Source: Polaromonas sp.
GTDB lineage: Bacteria; Pseudomonadota; Gammaproteobacteria; Burkholderiales; Burkholderiaceae_C
NCBI RefSeq assembly: GCF_012927485.1
Contig: NZ_JABBPC010000020.1
Coordinates: 1-64,000 of the forward strand
DNA: 64,000 bases
Direction of reading: 5' to 3'
The translations under genes and the position numbers were made by a program. Below, in pieces: positions 49,153 to 57,899 of this stretch. Below the pieces are notes generated by a model that was given only the letters and a program-made list of their open reading frames with translations, was not told the origin of the DNA and searched no databases. Position 1 is the first letter of the stretch. Each line of letters opens with the position of its first letter.

Positions 49153-50109
49153 ATGGGTATTAGCCAGTACATCAAAGTTATCGGGCGCGGAAAGGACGGC
49201 GCACGCGCGTTGTCACGCCAGCAAGCTGCAGACTTGTTAGGCCAAGTGCTTGATGGCGCGGTGACGGACCTGGAAATCGGCGCTTTTTGTCTGGCGATGC
49301 GTATTAAAGGTGAAGCGCCCGAAGAGATGGCGGGTTTTCTGGATGCGGTTCATCAGCGACTCAACTATCTGCCGCCCAGCGACCGCCCTACCGTGGTCCT
49401 GCCAAGCTACAACGGCGCCCGTAAGTTGCCGCTTTTGACGCCGCTGCTGGCTCTGCTCCTGGCGCGTGAAGGGCTGCCGGTTCTGGTACACGGCACCCCC
49501 ACCGAATCCAGTCGTGTTCTTGCGTCAGAAGTGTTCGACGCACTCGGCATCCGCGCGCAGACAGCGATCAAACCAATACGGCCGGGTGAAGTAGGCTTTA
49601 TCCCCACGGAGTTGCTCTGCCCGGCTCTCAAGCGCCTGCTGGATGTGCGGCGCGCGGTGGGCCTGCGCAATCCAGCTCACAGCCTGGTCAAGATCATGAA
49701 CCCCTGCCGGGGCAAAAGCCTCGTGGTCAGCAGTTACACCCATCCCGAATACGCGGTCTCTATGGCGCGCACCTTTGAGCTGGTTCGCGCGAATGCGTTG
49801 CTGCTGCGCGGCACAGAAGGAGAGGTGGTGGCCGACGCGCGCCGTATGCCGCAAATGGAGGCTTTTGTCGAAGGTGAGCGCTCTCTGCTGCAGGAAACCC
49901 AGACCGGAACCCTTGCCGCATTGCCCGCCTTACCCAAAGAGGTTGACGCGGCCAGTACGGCAACTTACATTCAATCGGTTATGGCGGGCCATCAACCAGT
50001 GCCTGCCTCGATTGCCCGCCAGGTAGAACTTATTTTGCAATTGGTCTCAACACTATGCACAACAGCCGCAGCATCCCACACGTCGCAAACGGAAAATGCA
50101 CCCTGGTAG
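49153..50109 (+). CDS. ybiB: YbiB/TrpD2-type nucleic-acid-binding protein
   Basis: Homologue of anthranilate phosphoribosyltransferase belonging to the YbiB (TrpD2) group, which binds nucleic acid rather than making tryptophan. It is 318 residues. The N-terminal helical domain is typical (LSRQQAADLLGQVLDGAVTD, then LEIGAFCLAMRIKGEAPEEM). The glycine-rich phosphoribosyl pyrophosphate loop of true TrpD is absent at VLPSYNGARKLPLLTPLLA. It lies 41 bases after nasA, and its last 55 bases overlap cobA. Why it sits in a nitrate operon is unclear, but it may simply share the transcript. Confidence 0.85.
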   Translation: MGISQYIKVIGRGKDGARALSRQQAADLLGQVLDGAVTDLEIGAFCLAMRIKGEAPEEMAGFLDAVHQRLNYLPPSDRPTVVLPSYNGARKLPLLTPLLALLLAREGLPVLVHGTPTESSRVLASEVFDALGIRAQTAIKPIRPGEVGFIPTELLCPALKRLLDVRRAVGLRNPAHSLVKIMNPCRGKSLVVSSYTHPEYAVSMARTFELVRANALLLRGTEGEVVADARRMPQMEAFVEGERSLLQETQTGTLAALPALPKEVDAASTATYIQSVMAGHQPVPASIARQVELILQLVSTLCTTAAASHTSQTENAPW

Positions 50110-50849
50110 GCGCCGGTCCTGGCGATCCGGAGCTGCTCACTCTCAAAGCGCTCAAGGCTATTCAGCGCGCCTCGGTACTCTTCATCGACGACCTGGTGAG
50201 TGATGAAATTGCGGCTTTTGCGCAGCCGGAGGCCCGTATCGTGCATGTCGGCAAGCGCGGCGGCTGCAAGTCCACACCGCAGGCTTTTATTGAAAAGCTC
50301 ATGATTACCGCCGCGAAAGAAGGGGAAAACGTCGTGCGGCTCAAAGGCGGTGATCCCTTCATATTTGGCCGTGGCGGGGAAGAAGCCGAGCACCTGCGCG
50401 CAGCGGGCATTGAAGTCGAAGTCGTCAATGGCATCACCTCCGGCTTGGCCGCCGTGACGTCGTTGGGCGTGCCGCTGACGCACCGCCAACACGCGCACGG
50501 CGTGGTGTTTGTGACCGGCCACCCCCAGCCCGGAGACTCTGGCGCCGACTGGCGGGCACTGGCGGCCACCGCGCACAGCGCCCGGCTTACGTTGGTGATT
50601 TACATGGGCGTTAGCGGTGCCGAAGGCATCCAGAGCGAGCTACTGACCGGCTTGCCTTCCGCAACCCCGGTTGCCGTAATCCAGAACGCTTCCTTGCCGT
50701 CGCAGCGCCACATTATTACGACCTTGGGCGCATTGGCAGCGGCGATCAATGAGGGCGGGATCGCCAGCCCGTCCATCATCGTTGTCGGCGACGTCATCAG
50801 CGGTGTCGCGCTGGCAGCAGCGCAACCCCGCGTGATTCGCGCCGCCTGA
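50055..50849 (+). CDS. cobA: Uroporphyrinogen-III C-methyltransferase
   Basis: Adds two methyl groups from S-adenosylmethionine to uroporphyrinogen III, forming precorrin-2 for siroheme. It is 264 residues, with the methylase motifs LVGAGPGDPELLTLKALKA (about 18-36), LKGGDPFIFGRGGEE (about 97-111), and VNGITSGLAAVTSLGVPLTHR. It lacks the dehydrogenase-chelatase half found in CysG, so those steps need another gene. Siroheme is the NirB cofactor, which explains its place at the operon end. The start at 50055 overlaps ybiB by 55 bases, and no later start keeps the first motif. Confidence 0.94.
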   Translation: MHNSRSIPHVANGKCTLVGAGPGDPELLTLKALKAIQRASVLFIDDLVSDEIAAFAQPEARIVHVGKRGGCKSTPQAFIEKLMITAAKEGENVVRLKGGDPFIFGRGGEEAEHLRAAGIEVEVVNGITSGLAAVTSLGVPLTHRQHAHGVVFVTGHPQPGDSGADWRALAATAHSARLTLVIYMGVSGAEGIQSELLTGLPSATPVAVIQNASLPSQRHIITTLGALAAAINEGGIASPSIIVVGDVISGVALAAAQPRVIRAA

Positions 50850-50973
50850 AAAGTTCAGCCTTTCTCAACGCGGCTTGCGCCGCCGCGACCCGCTAGCAGC
50901 ACACCGCCCAGTCCTGCATCACAGAGTTGTCATGCAAGCCGGCTAAGCTTTCACATTTTGATCAGGTCATCAA

Positions 50974-51966
50974 ATGTCAACACGACTTCTGACTGGGGTG
51001 CTGCTTGCACTCAGCATCACCTTCGCCCAGGCTCAAACTTTTTCGTTCGGACTCTGGGGCGATATGCCTTACCAGAAGGCGGGCGACGCGCCGAAAATTC
51101 CGGCGCTGCTCAAAAGCATCAATCGGTCTGACATTGCTTTTTCAATTTACGACGGCGACATCAAGGATGGCAGCTCCCGCTGCACGGATGACATTTACGC
51201 ATCGGCATTGGCTATGTTTGGCCAACTGGTCAAACCAGTGGTGTATGTGCCCGGTGACAACGAATGGACGGATTGCCATCGCCTGAACAATGGCGGCTAC
51301 GACGGGCTGGAACGTCTGGGCTACCTGCGTAAAACGATGTTCCCCACTGCGGACAGCCTGGGCCAACGCCAGATGCCGCTAATGCACCAGGGCAAGTTCG
51401 GCGAAAAGTATTTTGAAAACACGCGCTTCAGCCACCGCGGCATTGTCTTCGTCAGCTTGAATTTGCCGGGCAGCAACAACAATAAAATTCTGGACGAAAA
51501 AGACTGCGCCTATAAAAGTGCACGGACCGCCGCACAGTGCGATGCCAGCAACGAGGAATACTTGGCCCGCGATGCGGCCAATGTGAATTGGATGCAGCAA
51601 GCCTTTGCAGCCGCCAAAGACCGCAAGGCACGGGGCCTGGTGCTGGTGTTTCAGGCGGATCCCGGTTTTGACCTGCCAGAAACCGAAGACATCGACGAAA
51701 GCCAAGGGCCGCGTTTCAGCGGCTACCGTAATTTCATCAACCACGTGATCGCTGAAACAGAGCAGTTCCCGGGCCAGGTCTTGCTGGTCCACGGCGACAC
51801 CCATTTCTTCAAGCTGGACAAGCCCTTGTACAGTCCCAGCAAGCTGCTGTCCAACCTTACGCGCCTGCAAACCTTTGGCAGCCCGATGATTCACTGGGTT
51901 CGCGTGACGGTGGACCCGAAGACTGCAAATGTCTTTACGGTTCAACCGGTGATCGTGACGCAATAA
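50974..51966 (+). CDS. Exported calcineurin-like phosphoesterase
   Basis: Probable periplasmic metallophosphoesterase of unknown substrate. It is 330 residues. The Sec signal is at about 1-20 (cleaved after AQA). The calcineurin-like pieces are spread through the chain: GLWGDMPY (about 27-34), IYDGDIKDG (about 58-66), VPGDNEWTD (about 90-98), and LVHGDTHFFK (about 271-280), giving the usual Asp, Asn and His metal ligands. It is transcribed alone between cobA and the flavoprotein gene. Confidence 0.8.
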   Translation: MSTRLLTGVLLALSITFAQAQTFSFGLWGDMPYQKAGDAPKIPALLKSINRSDIAFSIYDGDIKDGSSRCTDDIYASALAMFGQLVKPVVYVPGDNEWTDCHRLNNGGYDGLERLGYLRKTMFPTADSLGQRQMPLMHQGKFGEKYFENTRFSHRGIVFVSLNLPGSNNNKILDEKDCAYKSARTAAQCDASNEEYLARDAANVNWMQQAFAAAKDRKARGLVLVFQADPGFDLPETEDIDESQGPRFSGYRNFINHVIAETEQFPGQVLLVHGDTHFFKLDKPLYSPSKLLSNLTRLQTFGSPMIHWVRVTVDPKTANVFTVQPVIVTQ

Positions 51967-52171
51967 GGGCGTTGGGGATCGAGGCGATAAAGCGTACGAC
52001 TCAACAAATGGGGGCGAGCGAGCGCGCCTCTGCGCCGCAGACGTATCGGTCGCGCCGGCCCGACAACGCCGCTAAACTTCCGGGGTCTACAAGGCGCGGA
52101 CTTCGGCTTCAGCGCTGGTGCCCTGCTTTTTATAGCTTATCGTGCACATTGCACGCAAACCAAAGACTTAA

Positions 52172-53422
52172 TTGATTCATAGATTTGATGTTGTCGTGAT
52201 CGGCGCGGGCGCTGCGGGCCTTTTCTGTGCCGGCTTGGCGGGGCAGCGTGGCGTCAAGGTGCTGTTGCTGGACCACAGCGAAAAAGTCGCCGAAAAAATC
52301 CGCATCTCCGGAGGCGGACGGTGCAACTTCACCAACCGCGAGGTCGGACCGGCCAATTTTTTGAGCCAGAACCCTCACTTTTGCCGCTCGGCCCTGTCGC
52401 GCTATACGCCGCAAGACTTCATAGCGCTGCTGCAGCGCTACGACATTGCCTTCCATGAGAAGCACAAGGGACAGCTCTTTTGTGATCGCTCGGCCGAAGA
52501 TGTGATCACCATGTTGCTCGCCGAGTGCGCGGCAGGTCACGTGACGCGCTGGCAGCCATGCGGCATCAAAAGCCTGCTCAGTCCCGAGCAGACCGGCACC
52601 GGCGTCTACACAATGGATAGCGACCACGGCCTTATTGAAGCGCTGCAGGTGGTGGTCGCCACAGGCGGCCTGTCCATTCCTAAGATCGGTGCCACCGATT
52701 TCGGCTACCGCATCGCCAAACAGTTCGGGCTGCGCCTGGTGGAACCGAAACCCGCGCTGGTTCCCCTGACCTTTGACGGTGAAGCTTGGGCTCCTTATGC
52801 CCAATTGGCGGGCTTGGCGCTGCCCGTGCTCATTGAAACGACACCGACGGACACCAGCCCAAAGCAGCGCAAAAAGGCGGTGGTGTTTTCGGAAGACCTG
52901 CTATTTACCCACCGCGGACTGAGCGGCCCCGCAGTGCTTCAAATGTCCAGCTTCTGGCGCCAAGGCCAGACCCTGCGCATCAACCTGGCACCCGGCATGG
53001 ATCTTCCCGCGACGCTGTTGCGCGCGAAGGCCAGTTCAAAAAGGCTGATTGCCAATGAGTTAGCCAATTGGGTGCCCGGCCGACTCGCGGACGCCTGGGT
53101 CAGTCAAGACTTGAATCTGCAGCGTCCCATCAGTGAGGCCACCGACAAGGCCTTGCTGACCGTGGCGGAGCGTTTGGCCGACTGGGTCCTCACCCCCACC
53201 GGTTCGGAAGGCTACAAAAAGGCGGAAGTCACCGTGGGCGGCGTGGACACCCGGGACCTGTCCTCGCAAACCATGGAATCCAAGCAACCGGGCTTATATT
53301 TCATTGGAGAAGTTGTGGATGTCACCGGCTGGCTGGGGGGTTACAATTTTCAGTGGGCGTGGGCATCGGGCTTTGCCTGCGCCGAGGCGCTCGCTGCACG
53401 CCACGCGGAACAACCCGTTTGA
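52172..53422 (+). CDS. HI0933/YhiN-type flavoprotein
   Basis: NAD(P)/FAD-dependent oxidoreductase family member of unclear reaction. It is 416 residues. The N-terminal FAD loop is VVIGAGAAGLFCAGLAG (about 8-24), followed by the family signature KIRISGGGRCNFTN (about 44-57). The C-terminus holds FIGEVVDVTGWLGGYNFQWA. The only plausible start is TTG at 52172. A 206-base gap upstream holds no gene I can support, but it does contain a CGTGC/GCACG hairpin near 52141. Confidence 0.88.
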   Translation: MIHRFDVVVIGAGAAGLFCAGLAGQRGVKVLLLDHSEKVAEKIRISGGGRCNFTNREVGPANFLSQNPHFCRSALSRYTPQDFIALLQRYDIAFHEKHKGQLFCDRSAEDVITMLLAECAAGHVTRWQPCGIKSLLSPEQTGTGVYTMDSDHGLIEALQVVVATGGLSIPKIGATDFGYRIAKQFGLRLVEPKPALVPLTFDGEAWAPYAQLAGLALPVLIETTPTDTSPKQRKKAVVFSEDLLFTHRGLSGPAVLQMSSFWRQGQTLRINLAPGMDLPATLLRAKASSKRLIANELANWVPGRLADAWVSQDLNLQRPISEATDKALLTVAERLADWVLTPTGSEGYKKAEVTVGGVDTRDLSSQTMESKQPGLYFIGEVVDVTGWLGGYNFQWAWASGFACAEALAARHAEQPV

Positions 53423-53506
53423 TTTGTCGGCGTCGGCGCGCTCAATAAACGTTCGGCCTGGTCGGGGACCGGGAAGTCAACCCCAGCTACAACGGCATTC
53501 TTCGAC

Positions 53507-53515
53507 TGCTATAAT
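53507..53515 (+). promoter_or_regulatory. Extended -10 promoter of rpsU
   Basis: TGC-TATAAT is a perfect extended -10 element with no clear -35, 82 bases before the rpsU ATG. Confidence 0.65.
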
Positions 53516-53596
53516 CTCAGGCTTTGCTAGCAAACCCGCACCTGGCCTGATCCTGATCAGATCAATTAAGGTGCCTCCATTTGGATCAACTCATCA

Positions 53597-53809
53597 ATGA
53601 CGACCATTCGCGTAAAAGATAACGAACCCTTCGACGTTGCGCTTCGTCGCTTCAAGCGCACGATCGAAAAACTCGGCCTGTTGACCGACCTGCGTGCGCG
53701 CGAGTTCTATGAAAAACCAACGGCCGAGCGCAAGCGCAAGAAGGCAGCCGCCGTCAAGCGCAACTACAAGCGTATCCGGTCCATGCAGTTGCCCAAGAAA
53801 CTGTACTAA
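53597..53809 (+). CDS. rpsU: 30S ribosomal protein S21
   Basis: Small-subunit protein involved in initiation. It is 70 residues, highly basic, with the family pattern [16 protein letters not shown] and a lysine/arginine-rich tail ([16 protein letters not shown]). It has an extended -10 promoter upstream and a good intrinsic terminator downstream, so it can be expressed alone. The YqeY gene follows. Confidence 0.96.
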   Translation: MTTIRVKDNEPFDVALRRFKRTIEKLGLLTDLRAREFYEKPTAERKRKKAAAVKRNYKRIRSMQLPKKLY

Positions 53810-53836
53810 GCAGTACAGTCTTTCGGCGAATCAAAA

Positions 53837-53866
53837 GCCCGCAAGAGGACGCTCTGCGGGCTTTTT
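53837..53866 (+). terminator. Intrinsic terminator after rpsU
   Basis: GCCCGCA and TGCGGGC pair, with an inner GAG/CTC, and are followed by TTTTT. It is preceded by AAAA, so it may also work on the other strand. It probably limits read-through into the YqeY gene. Confidence 0.85.
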
Positions 53867-53906
53867 GACTTTTCAGCTTATAAACTCATTCCCTCAGGAG
53901 CCTGCA

Positions 53907-54368
53907 ATGTCACTCAAAGACCGAATCACCGAAGACATGAAAACTGCAATGCGCGCAAAAGACAGCGCGCGCTTGGGCACCATCCGTTTGTTGCTGGCAG
54001 CCATCAAGCAAAAAGAGGTCGATGAACGTGTGGTGGTGGATGATGTGGCCGTGGTGGCTATCGTCGACAAACTGATGAAGCAGCGCAAGGACTCGATTGA
54101 GGCATTTCAAAAGGCAGCCCGTATCGATCTTGCGGACAAAGAAGCCGCGGAACTCATCGTGCTTCAGGCTTATCTGCCTGCACGACTGAGTGCCGACGAG
54201 GTTACAACGGCAGTAAAAGCCATCGTCTCTGGGCTAAGTGTCGAACTTGGTCGCCCGGTCGGCCCCGCCGACATGGGCAAGGTCATGGGCGCCGTCAAAG
54301 CCCAGCTCACAGGCAAGGCCGACATGGGTCAGGTTTCGGCGGCCGTCAAAGCGGCCTTGGCCGGTTAA
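53907..54368 (+). CDS. YqeY/GatB-like protein
   Basis: Member of the YqeY family, which shares the tRNA-binding tail domain of amidotransferase subunit GatB. The function is not firmly established. It is 153 residues, with MSLKDRITEDMKTAMRAKD at the start and the family-typical ILQAYLPARLS-like segment LQAYLPARLSADEV, then GRPVGPADMGKVMGAVKAQL. CAGGAG lies 5 bases before the ATG at 53907. The frame is open back into rpsU, but that part is not coding. rpsU-yqeY is a common pair, often followed by dnaG and rpoD, which are absent here. Confidence 0.92.
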   Translation: MSLKDRITEDMKTAMRAKDSARLGTIRLLLAAIKQKEVDERVVVDDVAVVAIVDKLMKQRKDSIEAFQKAARIDLADKEAAELIVLQAYLPARLSADEVTTAVKAIVSGLSVELGRPVGPADMGKVMGAVKAQLTGKADMGQVSAAVKAALAG

Positions 54369-54409
54369 GTCAAAAACGAATTGGGCGTCTTTAGCAAAGC
54401 CGGGGGAAA

Positions 54410-55819
54410 TCAAGATCCCGCCACTTTCATCCGGTTGATCAATATCGATCCAACGGTTTTGGCACCGTAGTTATAGGCATCTGACCCCACGGCTTGAATA
54501 CCCATGAGCATGTCCTTCAGGTTGCCTGCGATGGTGATCTCTTCAACCGGAAACGCGATCTGACCGTTTTCGACCCAGAAGCCCGACGCACCACGAGAGT
54601 AGTCGCCCGTCACGTAGTTAACGCCTTGTCCCATGAGCTCCGTCACAAACAATCCCCGACCTAGCTTGCGCAGCATCCCGTCCAGATCGTCCCCGGCGCG
54701 CGTTCGGCGACTGGTGAGCGTGAGGTTGTGCGAGCCGCCCGCGTTACCGGTGGTGCGCATACCCAATTTGCGGGCTGAATAGGTGCTCAGGAAGTAGCCT
54801 TCCACCCGCCCCGCATCGACCACTTTGCGGGCGCTGGTTTTTACACCCTCCTCATCAAACGGGGCGCTACCCTTTCCTTTCAGAAGGTGCGGATCCTCGG
54901 CGATATCAATGTGCTTTGGGAACGCGGGTTTGCCCAGGCTGTCGAGCAAAAAAGTACTTTTTCGGTACAGCGCGCCGCCACTAACGGCTTGTACAAAGCC
55001 GCCTAGCAGGCCAGCCGCAAGAGGCGACTCGAATAGCACCGGGCACTGCGTCGTAGGAATTTTTCGACTTTTTAAGCGCGCCAATGCGCGTTCGGCGGCG
55101 TAACGGCCCACCGCTTCGGGGGGGGCCAAGTCGCTCGCATCTCGCATCGAGCTGTACCAGGCATCGCGCTGCATCTGGTTGCCTTTGCCCGCAATGGGTG
55201 CCACCGAAATACTGTGACGCGAGCTGGCATAACCGCCGCGAAAGCCTTTGCTGTGGGCACTGAAAAAATGGCTTTGCTGGGCCGACACGCCCGCCCCTTC
55301 GCTATTGGTGATCAGACGGCTCGTCCCCATGGCGGCAGCTTCGCATTGCAGGGCGAGTTGAGCGGCCTCTTCCGACGTGAGCGCCCAAGGATGAAACAGG
55401 TCCAATGCCGGAGGGTCTCGGGCAATGTCGCGATCCTCGGGAAGACCCGAAGTCTCGTCTTCTGCAGTGAAGCGTGCAATGTCGTAAGCCGCTTTCACCG
55501 TTTGCGCAATGGCGGCTTTTGAAAAATCGCTGGTGGCCGCGTTGCCGCGTTTTTTGCCGACGTAGACCGTGACCCCCAGCGACTTGTCGCGGTTGCGCTC
55601 AACGGTTTCGAGTTCCCCCTTGCGCACGCTGACCGAAAGGCCGCAGCCCTCCGACGCTTCGGCGGCCGCATCGCTGGCCCCCAGTTTTTTTGCATGGGCC
55701 AGCGCCGTGTCGACCAGTTCCTCGAAAAAGTCGCGGTGGTAGCTGAAACCGGCCTCAGGCTGGCTGGTCTTGAGGCTGGACGCTTTTGGGAGTGAACGGG
55801 TAGAAGGTTTTTGAGTCAT
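54410..55819 (-). CDS. pmbA: PmbA/TldE metalloprotease subunit
   Basis: Partner of TldD in a heterodimeric protease that matures microcin-type peptides and degrades unfolded peptides. PmbA lacks the zinc HExxxH of TldD, and none is seen here. It is 469 residues, with family stretches GVTVYVGKKRGNAATSDFS, AGLLGGFVQAVSGGALYRKSTFL, and FVTELMGQGVNYVTGDYSRGASGFWVENG near the end. The start is set at 55819 (MTQKPSTRSL). A longer frame to 55873 adds a hydrophobic segment that conflicts with the divergent darP gene. tldD is not in the window. Confidence 0.93.
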   Translation of the reverse strand: MTQKPSTRSLPKASSLKTSQPEAGFSYHRDFFEELVDTALAHAKKLGASDAAAEASEGCGLSVSVRKGELETVERNRDKSLGVTVYVGKKRGNAATSDFSKAAIAQTVKAAYDIARFTAEDETSGLPEDRDIARDPPALDLFHPWALTSEEAAQLALQCEAAAMGTSRLITNSEGAGVSAQQSHFFSAHSKGFRGGYASSRHSISVAPIAGKGNQMQRDAWYSSMRDASDLAPPEAVGRYAAERALARLKSRKIPTTQCPVLFESPLAAGLLGGFVQAVSGGALYRKSTFLLDSLGKPAFPKHIDIAEDPHLLKGKGSAPFDEEGVKTSARKVVDAGRVEGYFLSTYSARKLGMRTTGNAGGSHNLTLTSRRTRAGDDLDGMLRKLGRGLFVTELMGQGVNYVTGDYSRGASGFWVENGQIAFPVEEITIAGNLKDMLMGIQAVGSDAYNYGAKTVGSILINRMKVAGS

Positions 55820-55829
55820 ATGGGTAGCT

Positions 55830-56444
55830 ATGATACTAACTGCTATGAACAACAAGACAATTAAGGCTAACAAAGCCCCGAAGGGCTATTGGTCCAACGG
55901 CCGATTCGTCAAACCAGAAGAGATCGCCGCCGAAGAGGTGGGGCCGCCGAGTAAAACCCAATTAAAAGCCGAGGCCGATGAAAAGCAGGCATTGGGGGAG
56001 GCACTACTGACCCTGCGTGCCGACCTGATGGCACGCCTGGAACTCCCGGATAAGCTGCTGGATGCTCTGGCCCAGGCCAAACGGATTACCAACTTCGAGG
56101 GCAAGCGGCGGCAAATGCAGTTCATCGGAAAACTGATGCGGCCGCTTGATTCCGAACCCATTCGTGAAGCGATCAACGAGCAGCTCAATGGCTCGGCACA
56201 GCTCACGCTGACCCTGCACTTGGCAGAGCAATGGCGCGACAAGCTGGTCGCGTCGGACGATACCCTGGGCAGTTGGCTCACGGCCCATCCGGATACCGAT
56301 TCGCAGCAGTTGCGGGCGTTGATTCGCCAGGCGCGCAAGGACGCCGTGCCCGAAAAACCCGGCGAAGCACCGCGCCACGGCAAGCCCTATCGCGAGATTT
56401 TTCAGCTGGTCAGGCAGGCCCTGACCCAGGAGCCCGAAGAATGA
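55830..56444 (+). CDS. darP: DarP (YjgA), large ribosomal subunit assembly factor
   Basis: DUF615 protein that helps late assembly of the 50S subunit. It is 204 residues (or 199 from the internal ATG at 55845), mostly helical and charged, with the conserved FEGKRRQMQFIGKLMRP. The first ATG has GGGTAG upstream. It is divergent from pmbA with only 10 bases between the start codons, so each promoter must lie inside the other gene. The stop overlaps the mogA start (ATGA). Confidence 0.9.
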   Translation: MILTAMNNKTIKANKAPKGYWSNGRFVKPEEIAAEEVGPPSKTQLKAEADEKQALGEALLTLRADLMARLELPDKLLDALAQAKRITNFEGKRRQMQFIGKLMRPLDSEPIREAINEQLNGSAQLTLTLHLAEQWRDKLVASDDTLGSWLTAHPDTDSQQLRALIRQARKDAVPEKPGEAPRHGKPYREIFQLVRQALTQEPEE

Positions 56445-57040
56445 CCGCACCCTACGACGCGGTCAGGGTGGGCATTGTCTCGGTCAGCGACCGTGCTGCC
56501 ACCGGCGTTTACGTCGACAAGGGGCTACCGACCCTCAAGGACTGGCTCACACGCGCGTTGCGCAATCCCATCACGTTCGAAGAGCGCCTGATTCCTGACG
56601 ATCAGGCGCGCATAAGCGCCACGCTGATTGAACTTGTGGAAGCCGGCTGCTCGTTGGTGTTGACCACCGGCGGCACCGGCCCCGCGCCGCGCGACGTCAC
56701 GCCAGAAGCCACACTGGCCGTCGCCCACAAGGAAATGCCCGGCTTTGGTGAGCAGATGCGGCAGATCAGCCTTAAATTCGTACCGACCGCCATCCTGTCG
56801 CGACAGTGCGCGGTGATTCGCGACAAGAGTCTGATCCTCAACCTGCCCGGTCAGCCAAAATCTATCCAGGAAACACTGGAAGGCTTGAAAAATGACGTCG
56901 GCGAATCACTGATGCCCGGCATCTTTGCCGCCGTGCCTTACTGCATTGACCTGATCGGCGGTCCCTACCTGGAGGCCGATCCAGCGGTGTGCAAGGCGTT
57001 CCGACCCAAAAATGCGATTCGGAACACCCGATCGGAATAA
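56441..57040 (+). CDS. mogA: Molybdopterin adenylyltransferase
   Basis: Activates molybdopterin with ATP for molybdenum insertion, needed by the nitrate reductase encoded upstream. It is 199 residues, with the nucleotide/pterin motif TTGGTGPAPRDVTPEAT (about 74-90) and LPGQPKSIQETLEG (about 141-154). The ATG at 56441 overlaps the darP stop by four bases. The frame extends upstream through darP but that is a shadow. Confidence 0.92.
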   Translation: MTAPYDAVRVGIVSVSDRAATGVYVDKGLPTLKDWLTRALRNPITFEERLIPDDQARISATLIELVEAGCSLVLTTGGTGPAPRDVTPEATLAVAHKEMPGFGEQMRQISLKFVPTAILSRQCAVIRDKSLILNLPGQPKSIQETLEGLKNDVGESLMPGIFAAVPYCIDLIGGPYLEADPAVCKAFRPKNAIRNTRSE

Positions 57041-57110
57041 AGCCGCGCTTGTGCGGCGTTCACTGCTTTTTTGCGCTTTAACCAGTCGCGCAGTCTTGGT
57101 AGTCGGCTCG

Positions 57111-57890
57111 CTACTTGCCCACCCACTGATTCAACTTGTCCGCCTCGAAGGTTTCCAGCAACGCAGCGTCTTTGGGGACGCAGTCGGGCGTGCCGGTGGC
57201 TTGGCAACCCGACAACTTTTCAATCGCCTGCCAAATCATGGCAATCTGGTGCTCCTGGCCGGCCGCGTTGTCGATCAAGCCGCGCAGCGCCAGCGACAAC
57301 GGGTCGTCGTTTTGCGTCACTCCATAAGCTGAGAAACCCATTTGACTGGCGATTTGCTCGCGCTTTAAGTCGGCGTTGGCTTGAATTACACGGGCCGGAT
57401 TGCCCACCGCGGTAGCGCCCGCTGGCACAGGCTTGACCACGACGGCGTTCGAGCCGATCCGGGCGCCATCGCCCACGGTGAAACCGCCCAGCACTTGCGC
57501 ACCGGCGCCGACCACCACCCCCCGCCCCAGCGTCGGGTGGCGCTTGGTGCCTTTGTAGAGCGAGGTGCCCCCCAGCGTCACGCCCTGATAAATCGTGCAG
57601 CCATCGCCAATTTCGGCGGTTTCACCGACGACAACGCCCATGGCATGGTCAAAAAAAACGCACCGGCCGATTTTGGCGCCCGGGTGAATTTCAATGCCGG
57701 TCAACCAGCGTGAAAGATGCGAAATAAAGCGACCTAGCCACTTGTAGCCGTGGGTCCAGCACCAGTGGGCTCGTCGGTGCAATACCAGCGCGTGAAGACC
57801 GGGGTAGCAGGTCAGCACCTCCCAGGCCGTGCGGGCGGCGGGATCGCGTTCGAGAATGCACTGGATATCGGAGCGGAGTCGAGAGAACAT
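57111..57890 (-). CDS. cysE: Serine O-acetyltransferase
   Basis: First step of cysteine synthesis: transfers acetyl from acetyl-CoA to serine. It is 259 residues, the shorter (EpsC-like) form, with a helical N-terminus and a left-handed beta-helix of hexapeptide repeats ([17 protein letters not shown] at about 66-82, containing the catalytic Asp-His pair, to [21 protein letters not shown]). The C-terminal extension after about 190 is variable. It is 9 bases after trmJ on the same strand. Confidence 0.93.
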   Translation of the reverse strand: MFSRLRSDIQCILERDPAARTAWEVLTCYPGLHALVLHRRAHWCWTHGYKWLGRFISHLSRWLTGIEIHPGAKIGRCVFFDHAMGVVVGETAEIGDGCTIYQGVTLGGTSLYKGTKRHPTLGRGVVVGAGAQVLGGFTVGDGARIGSNAVVVKPVPAGATAVGNPARVIQANADLKREQIASQMGFSAYGVTQNDDPLSLALRGLIDNAAGQEHQIAMIWQAIEKLSGCQATGTPDCVPKDAALLETFEADKLNQWVGK

Positions 57891-57899
57891 GGGTCAAGT

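Noticed and set aside
51972..52175. 67-codon frame between the phosphoesterase and flavoprotein genes
   Set aside because: No ribosome site, no family, basic low-complexity product, and it runs into the next gene's start.
57043..57090. GCCGC/GCGGC hairpin after mogA as an intrinsic terminator
   Set aside because: The stem is only 5 bp and the T-run starts about 10 bases later.
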